This document shows positions 33,129-40,586 of a stretch of 47,352 nucleotides of DNA, piece after piece. The notes beneath the pieces were generated by a model, which searched no databases, was not told the origin of the DNA, and saw only the letters and a program-made list of their open reading frames with translations. Origin of the DNA: Desulfobulbus sp. (GTDB taxonomy: Bacteria; Desulfobacterota; Desulfobulbia; Desulfobulbales; Desulfobulbaceae). A program made the position numbers and the translations under genes. Every line of letters starts with the position of its first letter. Position 1 is the stretch's first letter. The stretch spans positions 1 through 47,352 of the forward strand of contig NZ_JAVBXR010000036.1 in NCBI RefSeq assembly GCF_030824455.1, in the 5' to 3' direction.

Positions 33129-33622
33129 GGCAGATCGGGCACGGAAAAGAGTTGGCCGCGGAGTTCGTCGCCGGCTTCCAGAATCGCGTAGGAACCGGGT
33201 GCGCCGTAGGGGCCGGTGGATTGAAAGCTGCCCGGATTGAGCATCAGCGCGGGGCCGTAACGGCGGCAAACAGGGCGGTGGGTGTGGCCGTAAATCAGGC
33301 AGTCCGCCTCGGGGAAGAGACCCCAGAGCGCGGTTTCGATGTCAGGCCCTAGGCCAGCGCCGTGGGCAAGGGCGATGGTGAAGCGGCCGAGGGTGAACAG
33401 GAGGCGTGCGGGATGGCGGGTTTGCGCCGCCAGGTTGCACATGTTGCCGTGCACCGCATAGACGGTCTTGTCGTGAAACGGCTCGAGCACCGAGGGGTCG
33501 GTGAGGTCGCCGGCGTGGACAATGACGTCGCAGGCCTGGAAACATGCCTTGATTTGTTGCTGGAAATGTTTGTCCGGCCGGCTCAGGTGCGTGTCGGAGA
33601 GCACCCCCGCTCTGATTGTCAT
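33125..33622 (-). CDS. YfcE/MJ0936-type metallophosphoesterase
   Basis: A 165-residue calcineurin-like phosphoesterase. All metal-binding blocks are present: GVLSDTHL, VIVHAGDLTD, VHGNMCNL, ALAHGAG and IYGHTHRP, then the LNPGSF end. YfcE-type enzymes hydrolyse phosphodiesters with Mn; the natural substrate is unknown. The ATG at 33622 is preferred over a GTG at 33631. It is the first gene of the operon with the HIT protein and mutS, overlapping the HIT gene by four bases. The operon is divergent from efp across 190 bases; AATATA at 33661-33666 may be its -10 element. Confidence 0.92.
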   Translation of the reverse strand: MTIRAGVLSDTHLSRPDKHFQQQIKACFQACDVIVHAGDLTDPSVLEPFHDKTVYAVHGNMCNLAAQTRHPARLLFTLGRFTIALAHGAGLGPDIETALWGLFPEADCLIYGHTHRPVCRRYGPALMLNPGSFQSTGPYGAPGSYAILEAGDELRGQLFSVPDLP

Positions 33623-33708
33623 GGCGCACACGCAGGGTTGATGTTGAAAACTGCGCCCACAATATAGAAAATGTTGGGCGAAAACAAGAGCAGAGAGCGA
33701 GTTTGGGC

Positions 33709-33714
33709 TATAAT
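33709..33714 (+). promoter_or_regulatory. Perfect -10 hexamer upstream of efp
   Basis: TATAAT lies 98 bases before the efp start. No convincing -35 is visible at the right spacing, so only the -10 is called. Confidence 0.4.
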
Positions 33715-33812
33715 TTCACGGGGAATGCAGGAAGCTGTTGCAAAAATCAAGGACTTAACGTAACATATTCGCCCTTAAATTTACCAATAAATAAAGAGTT
33801 AAGGATAAACCT

Positions 33813-34376
33813 ATGTTTACAGCTTCTGATTTGCGCAAAGGCCTGAAAATTCAAATTGATGGCGAACCCTACATCGTCACCGAGTTCGATTTCTCGAAAC
33901 CGGGCAAAGGCCAGGCGCTCTACCGGACCAAGATGCGCAATATGATCACCGGGGTCCAGTTTACCCAGACCTATCGCTCCAACGACAAATTTGATCGACC
34001 GAATCTGGAAGAGCGGAACATGCAGTTTCTCTACGCCCAGGACGAGGAGTATCATTTCATGGATACGGTCTCGTTTGAGCAGATTTTTTTGACCAAGGAG
34101 CAATTAGGCGACAACCTCAGCTTCCTGATCGACAACATGGAAGTGCAGGTGCTGTTTTTTGGCGACCGGCCCATTGACATCACCCTGCCGACCTTTGTCA
34201 ACCTCGAAGTCACGGTTGCCGACCCTTGGGCCAAGGGCGACACCTCGGGGTCCGACACCAAACCGGTGACCGTGCAGACCGGATTTCAACTGCAGGTGCC
34301 GCCGTTTGTCGAGCAGGGCGACAGAATTCAGATCGACACCCGGACGGGCGCCTACATCACGCGGGTCAAAGAATAA
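33813..34376 (+). CDS. efp: Translation elongation factor P
   Basis: A 187-residue, three-domain protein that rescues ribosomes stalled at polyproline. The loop KPGKGQA places the modifiable lysine at K32, equivalent to K34 of E. coli EF-P; later blocks include MNTE-equivalent HFMDTVSFEQI and the C-terminal SD.TRTGAYITRVKE-like end. The lysine-type loop agrees with the adjacent epmA gene, which indicates beta-lysylation rather than rhamnosylation (an arginine type). AAGGAT lies eight bases before the ATG. epmA starts six bases after the stop, so the two form an operon. Confidence 0.97.
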   Translation: MFTASDLRKGLKIQIDGEPYIVTEFDFSKPGKGQALYRTKMRNMITGVQFTQTYRSNDKFDRPNLEERNMQFLYAQDEEYHFMDTVSFEQIFLTKEQLGDNLSFLIDNMEVQVLFFGDRPIDITLPTFVNLEVTVADPWAKGDTSGSDTKPVTVQTGFQLQVPPFVEQGDRIQIDTRTGAYITRVKE

Positions 34377-34382
34377 AAAGGC

Positions 34383-35294
34383 ATGCTGACGCCTCAAGGC
34401 CTGCAGCAGCGTTCCAACCTGCTGCAGGCCATTCGTTCGTTTTTCCTGCAGCGCGCCTATATCGAAGTCGACACCCCGTTGCGGCTTCCCGTTCTCATCC
34501 CCGAAGCCAATCTGATCCCCTTTGCCAGCGAAGAGTGTTTTCTGCAGACCTCGCCTGAGTTGTGCATGAAGCGGCTGCTTGCGAGGGGCTGCACGCAAAT
34601 TTTTCAAATCTGCCATTGCTTCCGCAAAGAGGAGCACGGACGGCTGCATCAGTCGGAATTCACCATGCTCGAATGGTACCACAAGGGCTGGAATTATTTC
34701 GATTTAATGGAAGAGTGCGAGCAATTGGTTGCCTTTCTGACCAGCCGCGCCGCCGATGTGGCCACAGCTATGGAGGGTGAACACCTCTGCTGGCGGGAGA
34801 GCCGGGTCTCGATGGCTTTGCCCTGGGATCGTTTGACGGTGGCGGCGGCATTTGAACGCTATGCCGGCGTCGACGTGCATGAGACCCTTGAGCAAGGGAC
34901 TTTTGACGAGGTGTTGGTGACGGCGGTTGAACCTCATTTAGGAAAGGACCGGCCTGTTTTCCTCCACGACTACCCTGTTGTTCTGGGCTCGCTGGCCCGG
35001 CGCAGCCCCACCAACCCTGGGGTGGCGGAACGCTTTGAGTTGTATGTGGCCGGGGTGGAGCTGGCCAATGGTTTTTCCGAACTGGTCGACCCCGAGGAGC
35101 AACGTCAGCGGTTCAACCAGGAGGTCGACGTTATTCGCGCCCAAGGCAGGGACGCCGCAATGCCGGAAAAATTTTTGGCGGATCTACCGCTGTTGGGAGA
35201 AACCGCAGGCATTGCCCTTGGCGTGGACAGGTTGTGTATGTTGCTGTTGAGACGCGACACCCTAACGCCGGCAATTATTTTTGAAGAATTGTAG
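34383..35294 (+). CDS. epmA: EF-P lysine ligase EpmA (GenX/PoxA/YjeA)
   Basis: A 303-residue class II lysyl-tRNA synthetase paralogue without an anticodon-binding domain, which attaches (R)-beta-lysine to EF-P. Class II motifs are visible: IEVDTPLRLP (motif 1), TSPELCMKRLLARGC and CFRKEEHGRLHQSEFTMLEW (motif 2), and GIALGVDRLCMLLL (motif 3). The length matches EpmA, not LysS (about 500). EpmB, the lysine 2,3-aminomutase that makes the beta-lysine, is not in this window. The ATG follows an AAAAAGG stretch closely. Confidence 0.95.
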   Translation: MLTPQGLQQRSNLLQAIRSFFLQRAYIEVDTPLRLPVLIPEANLIPFASEECFLQTSPELCMKRLLARGCTQIFQICHCFRKEEHGRLHQSEFTMLEWYHKGWNYFDLMEECEQLVAFLTSRAADVATAMEGEHLCWRESRVSMALPWDRLTVAAAFERYAGVDVHETLEQGTFDEVLVTAVEPHLGKDRPVFLHDYPVVLGSLARRSPTNPGVAERFELYVAGVELANGFSELVDPEEQRQRFNQEVDVIRAQGRDAAMPEKFLADLPLLGETAGIALGVDRLCMLLLRRDTLTPAIIFEEL

Positions 35295-35340
35295 CTAACT
35301 TCTTTGTTTTTTTGTTTCTTTCCTATACCATGGTGAAACG

Positions 35341-36012
35341 TCACGGCGTATCGGGGCGCCCGGGCACGCTGATCGTTTCCCGCGTTGGCAGCAATAAGGC
35401 CGTGAGCTGGCCGCCGTACACGGCGCCGGTGTCAATGCCGATTTTGTCTGCCGTCAAATACGGCTCGTCAAAAATGGTGTGGCCAAAGACAACCGGCTTG
35501 CCAAAATCATAGGTGCTTTGCAAAAATTGCTCTCGCGCCCATAGACACCATTGCGACGACTGCTGGCTGAGATGCCGTCCCGGCTGCAAACCGGCATGGA
35601 CGTAAATGGCGTGCTGGTCGTGCCACAGCAGGGGCAGGCTTCTAAAAAAGGCGAGATGCTCAGGGGGGACGCGGCGGATGGCCTCTTCGTGCCCTGCCGC
35701 CGGATCAATACCGTAGCTGGCGAGTGTTTGTCGTCCGCCAACCTGTGCAAAGACGGTACTGTCCCTGCCTGTCAAATAGTGGAGAAACAGGAAGTCGTGA
35801 TTGCCCATAAGCGGAATCACACGGGGGTGTTTTTTTTGCAGATCGAGGATGGTGGTTACAACTTCTTTCGATTGTGGTCCACGGTCAACGTAATCGCCGA
35901 GGAATACAAGGGTGTCCGCCCGATGCAGGACCTGGGGCAATAATAAGGTGAGGGCGGCGTGACAGCCGTGGATGTCGCCGATCACACAGGTGGTCGCGTC
36001 TGTGGTTTGCAT
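35341..36012 (-). CDS. PPP-type metallophosphatase (serine/threonine or Ap4A phosphatase)
   Basis: A 223-residue calcineurin-like phosphatase with GDIHGC, GDYVDRGP and GNHD metal-binding motifs, then HAGLQPG and VFGHTIFDEPY. This set is shared by bacterial PrpA/PrpB-type protein phosphatases and symmetrical Ap4A hydrolases, so the substrate is ambiguous. It is convergent with epmA and divergent from the exopolysaccharide genes (42-base gap). A phosphatase next to a tyrosine-kinase-type gene set could oppose it, but this family mainly targets Ser/Thr or nucleotides. Confidence 0.9.
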   Translation of the reverse strand: MQTTDATTCVIGDIHGCHAALTLLLPQVLHRADTLVFLGDYVDRGPQSKEVVTTILDLQKKHPRVIPLMGNHDFLFLHYLTGRDSTVFAQVGGRQTLASYGIDPAAGHEEAIRRVPPEHLAFFRSLPLLWHDQHAIYVHAGLQPGRHLSQQSSQWCLWAREQFLQSTYDFGKPVVFGHTIFDEPYLTADKIGIDTGAVYGGQLTALLLPTRETISVPGRPDTP

Positions 36013-36054
36013 GGTGTTTGTTGGTTGTTTAATTTAATTTGAATCCAAAGAATT

Positions 36055-37629
36055 ATGGACATTAAGCAGCGGCAGTTAATTAAAAAATATGTCGATCTTG
36101 TTATCAACCGATGGCGTCTTATCAGCGTCAGTTTGCTGCTGGGGGTCACCCTTGGGCTGGGTTACTATTTCCATGTTCCAAAAATTTACCAGAGCTCGAC
36201 TTTGTTAAGCTATGAATCGCGACAGATTAATCCAGCCAAAATGGATCCTGAGGAAGGAAAAGTGAAGTTGGATGAAACCTTGGCAACATTAAAACAATTG
36301 GTAACGAGCCGCGATAATCTTGAAAAGGTCATTACTCAATTTTCTCTGTATCAGGAAGCGAGGAGTCGCCTGCCAATAGAGGACGTTATTGAGTCCATGC
36401 GTAAAGATATATCGATTGTTCCAGCTCCCAAAGGCGACATATTCAGCGTTTCCTATCAGGGCACTGATCCGCAAAAAGTCATGAAGGTCGCCAATGGTTT
36501 GTCCTCGTTGTTTATCGAGGAAAATCTCAAGTACCGGGAAGAGCGGGCGACAGAAACCTCTAAGTATACGGAGAGTGAACTGGCCACGTCCAAAAAGGTG
36601 CTTGACGAGAAAGAACAGCAGATGCGAGATTATAAATTAAAGAATTTTAATGAGATGCCAGAGCAGCGGCAAAGTAATCTTGCCCAGCTTCAGGCGCTTA
36701 TTCAACAAAATCAGGGGGTGCAGAACTCCATTCAGGAGCTTGAACGCACCAAGGTTATGGCGCAGGAGCAGATGGGCATGCAGCAGCGTTTGGCGTCGTT
36801 GCGTGTCGGCGAACCCTCGCAAAATATGGCGGGGCGTCAGCCCGAATCCTATACTGATCGGTTGGCGCGAATGCAGGCCTACCTTGAAGAACTGCAAAGC
36901 AAATACACGGACAAACATCCGGAAATTCGCCGCACCAAACAGGTGATTGCCCAGTTGGAAGGAAAGGTTGGCAAGGGGCAGGCGAAGGCGCCGCAGGGAG
37001 CAGCAGCGCCCACCAACAGGGCCGCGCTTGCCGCAAGTCTTGAAAATCAACGCCTCCAGGCGCAACTTAAACAGATCGACGTTAATATTAGTCAACTGCG
37101 GGAAGCGCAGGCTGCCATTCCCGCTCAAATCGCCAAATACCAGCGTTGGATTGAGGCGGCTCCAGTCCGCGAAGCGGAGTGGAATGGGTTGACTCGAGAT
37201 TACAGTGAATTGCGGCGTCATTATGATCAACTGGTCGCCCAGAATCTGCAGGCCCAGTCTGCTGAGAATCTGGAGCGCAACCAAAAGGGGAGTAAATTTA
37301 AAATTGTCGACTCCGCCCGGCTCCCTGAAAAGCCGTTCAAACCCAATTTCCTGAAAATCTTGCTTGTTGCGGTTGCTGCGAGTCTGGCTTTGAGCGTTGG
37401 GTCGGTTCTGGCCGGTGATTTAATCGACACCTCGTTTAAGGATGTTGGAGAACTGGAAGAATTTATCGGCGTGCCGGTCATCTGTGCCATTCCTTTTATC
37501 GAGAAAGCGAAGGAGACAAGAAGAGATGCGCTCGTTTTCCGCGTAAGCGTGGCTGTCATATCACTCTATGGGGTCGGCTTGTTGGCGGCCATCGGCTATT
37601 TGTGGAGCAAGGGTTTGATTATCGTCTGA
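36055..37629 (+). CDS. Polysaccharide chain-length determinant (Wzz/XrtA-locus type)
   Basis: A 524-residue inner-membrane polysaccharide co-polymerase. Membrane segment 1 lies at about residues 21-39. A long periplasmic region has extended coiled coil (about 170-400), and a Pro-rich segment (LPEKPFKPN) precedes membrane segment 2 (about 435-455). An additional hydrophobic C-terminal segment (about 495-520) follows. The size and internal coiled coils match the chain-length proteins of exosortase-associated exopolysaccharide loci. It lacks a fused kinase; the kinase is encoded two genes downstream. It starts a three-gene plus-strand operon. Confidence 0.87.
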   Translation: MDIKQRQLIKKYVDLVINRWRLISVSLLLGVTLGLGYYFHVPKIYQSSTLLSYESRQINPAKMDPEEGKVKLDETLATLKQLVTSRDNLEKVITQFSLYQEARSRLPIEDVIESMRKDISIVPAPKGDIFSVSYQGTDPQKVMKVANGLSSLFIEENLKYREERATETSKYTESELATSKKVLDEKEQQMRDYKLKNFNEMPEQRQSNLAQLQALIQQNQGVQNSIQELERTKVMAQEQMGMQQRLASLRVGEPSQNMAGRQPESYTDRLARMQAYLEELQSKYTDKHPEIRRTKQVIAQLEGKVGKGQAKAPQGAAAPTNRAALAASLENQRLQAQLKQIDVNISQLREAQAAIPAQIAKYQRWIEAAPVREAEWNGLTRDYSELRRHYDQLVAQNLQAQSAENLERNQKGSKFKIVDSARLPEKPFKPNFLKILLVAVAASLALSVGSVLAGDLIDTSFKDVGELEEFIGVPVICAIPFIEKAKETRRDALVFRVSVAVISLYGVGLLAAIGYLWSKGLIIV

Positions 37630-37661
37630 GATTTCCTCCTTCCTGTCGTTCGAGAAAAAGA

Positions 37662-38588
37662 ATGTATACAAAGTATTACGGGCTCGCCAGAAAACCATTT
37701 GCCCTCACGCCTGATCCCTCCGTGGTGTTTTTGAGCGAAACGCACCAGGAGGGGCTGGCTATCCTTAAATATGGGATTCTCAGTAAAAAATGCTTTCTAG
37801 TACTCACCGCCGACGTGGGTTCAGGCAAGACGACCCTCCTGCAAGCCTTGGTTAATGCATTGGAGCAGGACGTTCACCTCTGTTTGCTCAATAATCCAAT
37901 CCTGCATCGCGACGAATTTTTCTCCTACATTGCCAAAAAACTTGGGCTTCAGTGGGATGGCAACAAGGCGATGTTCTTGATCGAATTCGGCAATTTGCTT
38001 AAAAAGTGCTATGAAAACGACGAGCGAGTGTTGTTGATTTTCGATGAAGCCCATGTGCTCCCCGTTGATTTATTGGAAGAGATTCGTCTGCTGTCCAATC
38101 TTGAGGAGAAGGGGCAGGATGTGCTGTCGATCTTTCTTGTTGGGCAGCCCGAACTCAATGAACGGATGAGCGACGACCGCCTGTTGCCCCTGCGCCAGCG
38201 AATCGGCATCCGGTTTCATCTCCATCGATTTACACAGGATGAGACCCGGCAATACATCCTTTTTCGTCTGCGCAGCGCCGGCGCCCGACACCTCAACATC
38301 TTTTCCGAAGAGGCTATGGCTATGATTCATAAAATGAGCCAGGGCACTCCTCGTTTGATCAATATTATCTGTGATCACGCCTTGTTAACGGGGTTTGCAG
38401 AAAGCAAGCCTGTTATCGGCGCCGAATTGATTGAAGAGAGTGTGGATGACCTCCATTTTCCCGGCGAGGAAAATCCGCTCCCCGTTGCAGCGTCAGCCAA
38501 ATCCGGCGGCCTACGCTTGGCTCTGTGGGGTGGGGCTGCTTTGATCGGCCTGCTCGTGGCCTTTGTTGCGTGGAAATATTTCAGGTAA
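37662..38588 (+). CDS. ExeA/XrtA-associated AAA ATPase with C-terminal membrane anchor
   Basis: A 308-residue ATPase. The N-terminal YYGLARKPFALTPDPSVVF motif, Walker A (ADVGSGKTT, residues 50-58), Walker B (VLLIFDEAH) and the later HRFTQDETRQYI are typical of the ExeA family and of the putative secretion ATPase of PEP-CTERM/exosortase loci. A C-terminal hydrophobic segment (about 286-304) would anchor it in the inner membrane. The ATG at 37662 is preferred over an upstream in-frame start because the family sequence begins there. It lies 32 bases after the chain-length gene and 71 bases before the kinase gene. Confidence 0.9.
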   Translation: MYTKYYGLARKPFALTPDPSVVFLSETHQEGLAILKYGILSKKCFLVLTADVGSGKTTLLQALVNALEQDVHLCLLNNPILHRDEFFSYIAKKLGLQWDGNKAMFLIEFGNLLKKCYENDERVLLIFDEAHVLPVDLLEEIRLLSNLEEKGQDVLSIFLVGQPELNERMSDDRLLPLRQRIGIRFHLHRFTQDETRQYILFRLRSAGARHLNIFSEEAMAMIHKMSQGTPRLINIICDHALLTGFAESKPVIGAELIEESVDDLHFPGEENPLPVAASAKSGGLRLALWGGAALIGLLVAFVAWKYFR

Positions 38589-38659
38589 TTTTGCGTCCTG
38601 TTTGTTGATGTCGTTTTTTGAGTTGTTCAGCGTCTTTAAATGGTTGGTGGAGGGTGAGT

Positions 38660-39529
38660 GTGGGAAAAGTTTTTAACGCCTTGAAACGGGCAGATGAAGC
38701 AAAGGACGTGGAGAGAGCCGAGGCGGGGCCTGTGGAGGTGGAACATCACCACGCTCAGGAGTCTGCGCCAGTGGCCCCCATGCCTTCTCGCGATGAGATT
38801 GTCGGCGACACCTTGACCCGACCCGGGCAATGGGATGACCGTCTTGTTTTGGCAACAGCGACCACCGGGCCGGTGGCGGAAAGCATTCGCGCCCTGCGCA
38901 CACGCATCCTCTACCCTAATTCGGGGAAAGTTCCACGCAGTATATTGGTTACCAGCGCGGCTCCGGGTGAAGGCAAAAGTTTTATCTGTGCGAATCTCGC
39001 CATTTCTCTGGCTCAAGGGGTTGACAATTACTGTTTGCTGGTGGATTGCGATCTGCGCCGACCGACCCAGCACAGCCTTTTTGGCTTGCACAACAAAGCC
39101 GGCCTTGCCGACTTTCTGCAGCACAAGAAGAAACTTTCGGAATTGCTCGTTTCCTCTGGAGTTGACAAGCTGTCCATTCTCCCGGCAGGTCCCCGCTCCA
39201 TCAATCCCGCCGAGCTGCTCGGTTCCGCGTCGATGATCAGTTTGGTTGATGAACTGGTCAAACGCTACGATGACCGTCTTGTCGTGCTCGACAGCCCGCC
39301 TCTCCACGCGGCCAGCGAAACGGCCGTTCTTGCCCAGCATGTGGATGGCGTGGTGCTGGTGGTGCGCTATGGCGCTTCGCGACGGGAGTATGTCAAAGCC
39401 CTGGCTGACGCCATTGGGCGGGAAAAAATTTTAGGTGTGGTGTTCAACGCCTACAGGGCCACCATGCTCGATTATAAGGTGTTTGGCTATTACGAGTATC
39501 AGCAAAACTATTATTACGGTGAAAAATAG
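38660..39529 (+). CDS. Bacterial tyrosine autokinase of exopolysaccharide locus (CpsD/XrtA type)
   Basis: A 289-residue BY-kinase. After a variable N-terminal region come Walker A (SAAPGEGKS), Walker A' (LLVDCDLRRP) and Walker B (LVVLDSPP). The C-terminus is a tyrosine cluster (YYEYQQNYYYGEK, six Tyr), the usual autophosphorylation site that controls polymer length. It would act with the chain-length protein as its membrane activator. The start is GTG at 38660, because GGAGG (38649-38653) lies six bases upstream and the protein then begins GKVFNALKRA, as in homologues. No exosortase, PEP-CTERM protein or glycosyltransferase is in the window after it. Confidence 0.93.
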   Translation: MGKVFNALKRADEAKDVERAEAGPVEVEHHHAQESAPVAPMPSRDEIVGDTLTRPGQWDDRLVLATATTGPVAESIRALRTRILYPNSGKVPRSILVTSAAPGEGKSFICANLAISLAQGVDNYCLLVDCDLRRPTQHSLFGLHNKAGLADFLQHKKKLSELLVSSGVDKLSILPAGPRSINPAELLGSASMISLVDELVKRYDDRLVVLDSPPLHAASETAVLAQHVDGVVLVVRYGASRREYVKALADAIGREKILGVVFNAYRATMLDYKVFGYYEYQQNYYYGEK

Positions 39530-39750
39530 CACGGCCCAGGTCGCTCTCGCGCAACCGTAAGTCCCTTTTTGAAGGGAGCAATATTGCCGAGCACAATTTT
39601 CTCTTCCTTTCATTTTCCCTGTGGCTAAAATTCATTTTTACTGATATGTTTCCGCACTTTTTTCGATCCGAATCAAGTGTGAAAAGCCCCAATGGCCTAT
39701 GTTTTGTGCTTCACGCAACAAATCCCCTGACCACGAAGAGGACTTGAACA

Positions 39751-40359
39751 ATGCTGTCAGTAAATAATCGGATAACAGGGCCGGAAGCCTTGCAACGGTT
39801 GCTCGCCGGAAACAAGCGGTTCCTTTCCGGAAAACTTGAACATCCCAATCATTGCGAAGAATCAAGAAAAGGACTGATCTTAGGACAGGAACCCCTTGCC
39901 GCCGTGTTGACCTGCGCTGATTCGCGCGTGCCGCCGGTTGATGTTTTTGACCAGGGGCTTGGCGACATTTTTGTTGTCCGGGTGGCCGGCAACATCATCA
40001 ACGACCACATCCTCGGCAGTATAGAGTATGCGGTTTCCCACCTGCACACCCCGCTGGTTATGGTTATGGGGCATTCGTCCTGCGGCGCGGTGAGCGCCGT
40101 TGCCCAAGGCGTGAAACTGCATGGCCACATTGCCAGCCTGACGCCTTCGATCGACGCAGCCTTGAAGAAAACCAAGGGGATGGAGGGACACTGGACCAAT
40201 AACGCGGCCAAAGAACTGGCCATTACCACCGCCAAAAAGATTGAAGAATCAGAGCCCATCGTGGCTGATCTCGTCAAAGAGGGGCGCGTGCTGGTTGTGG
40301 CGACCTACTATGATCTCGAAACCGGCGAGGTGTCCATGCTCAACGGCGACGCCCTGTAG
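39751..40359 (+). CDS. Beta-class carbonic anhydrase
   Basis: A 202-residue zinc enzyme interconverting CO2 and bicarbonate. The zinc ligands and catalytic dyad are visible: CADSRVPP (Cys, and the Asp-Arg pair) and GHSSCGAV (His and Cys), plus VVRVAGNIIND between them. Length and motif spacing fit beta-CA clade members. No signal peptide is seen, so it is cytoplasmic. GAGGACTTG stands before the ATG. A clear terminator follows, so it is probably monocistronic. Confidence 0.95.
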   Translation: MLSVNNRITGPEALQRLLAGNKRFLSGKLEHPNHCEESRKGLILGQEPLAAVLTCADSRVPPVDVFDQGLGDIFVVRVAGNIINDHILGSIEYAVSHLHTPLVMVMGHSSCGAVSAVAQGVKLHGHIASLTPSIDAALKKTKGMEGHWTNNAAKELAITTAKKIEESEPIVADLVKEGRVLVVATYYDLETGEVSMLNGDAL

Positions 40360-40382
40360 GCTGCGCTACGGCAAAGTTCCGC

Positions 40383-40415
40383 CCGTTCCTTGAAACTGGG
40401 AGGAACGGTTTTTTT
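40383..40415 (+). terminator. Rho-independent terminator after the carbonic anhydrase gene
   Basis: Arms CCGTTCCT (40383-40390) and AGGAACGG (40401-40408) form eight perfect pairs and are followed by seven T residues. Confidence 0.9.
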
Positions 40416-40586
40416 GTGGTTCGTGCGCCCTCTCTCTTGCGTGAGTTTTCCGGATCTAAGCGAGTATTTTTCCCCGCTTCGGTGGCGGTTGCCTTTTGTT
40501 GTTGTCTTGTGCTCATTCTGCAAAACTGATTGGTTGTAGTTCTTTGCTGTCCCGTCAACTGTGGTTTTGATTCCCCGTCACGTGAA

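Noticed and set aside
40530-40586. Upstream extension of the Nth-Xth frame from TTG 40530.
   Set aside because: The extra 19 residues do not look like endonuclease III. ATG 40587 gives the expected N-terminus.
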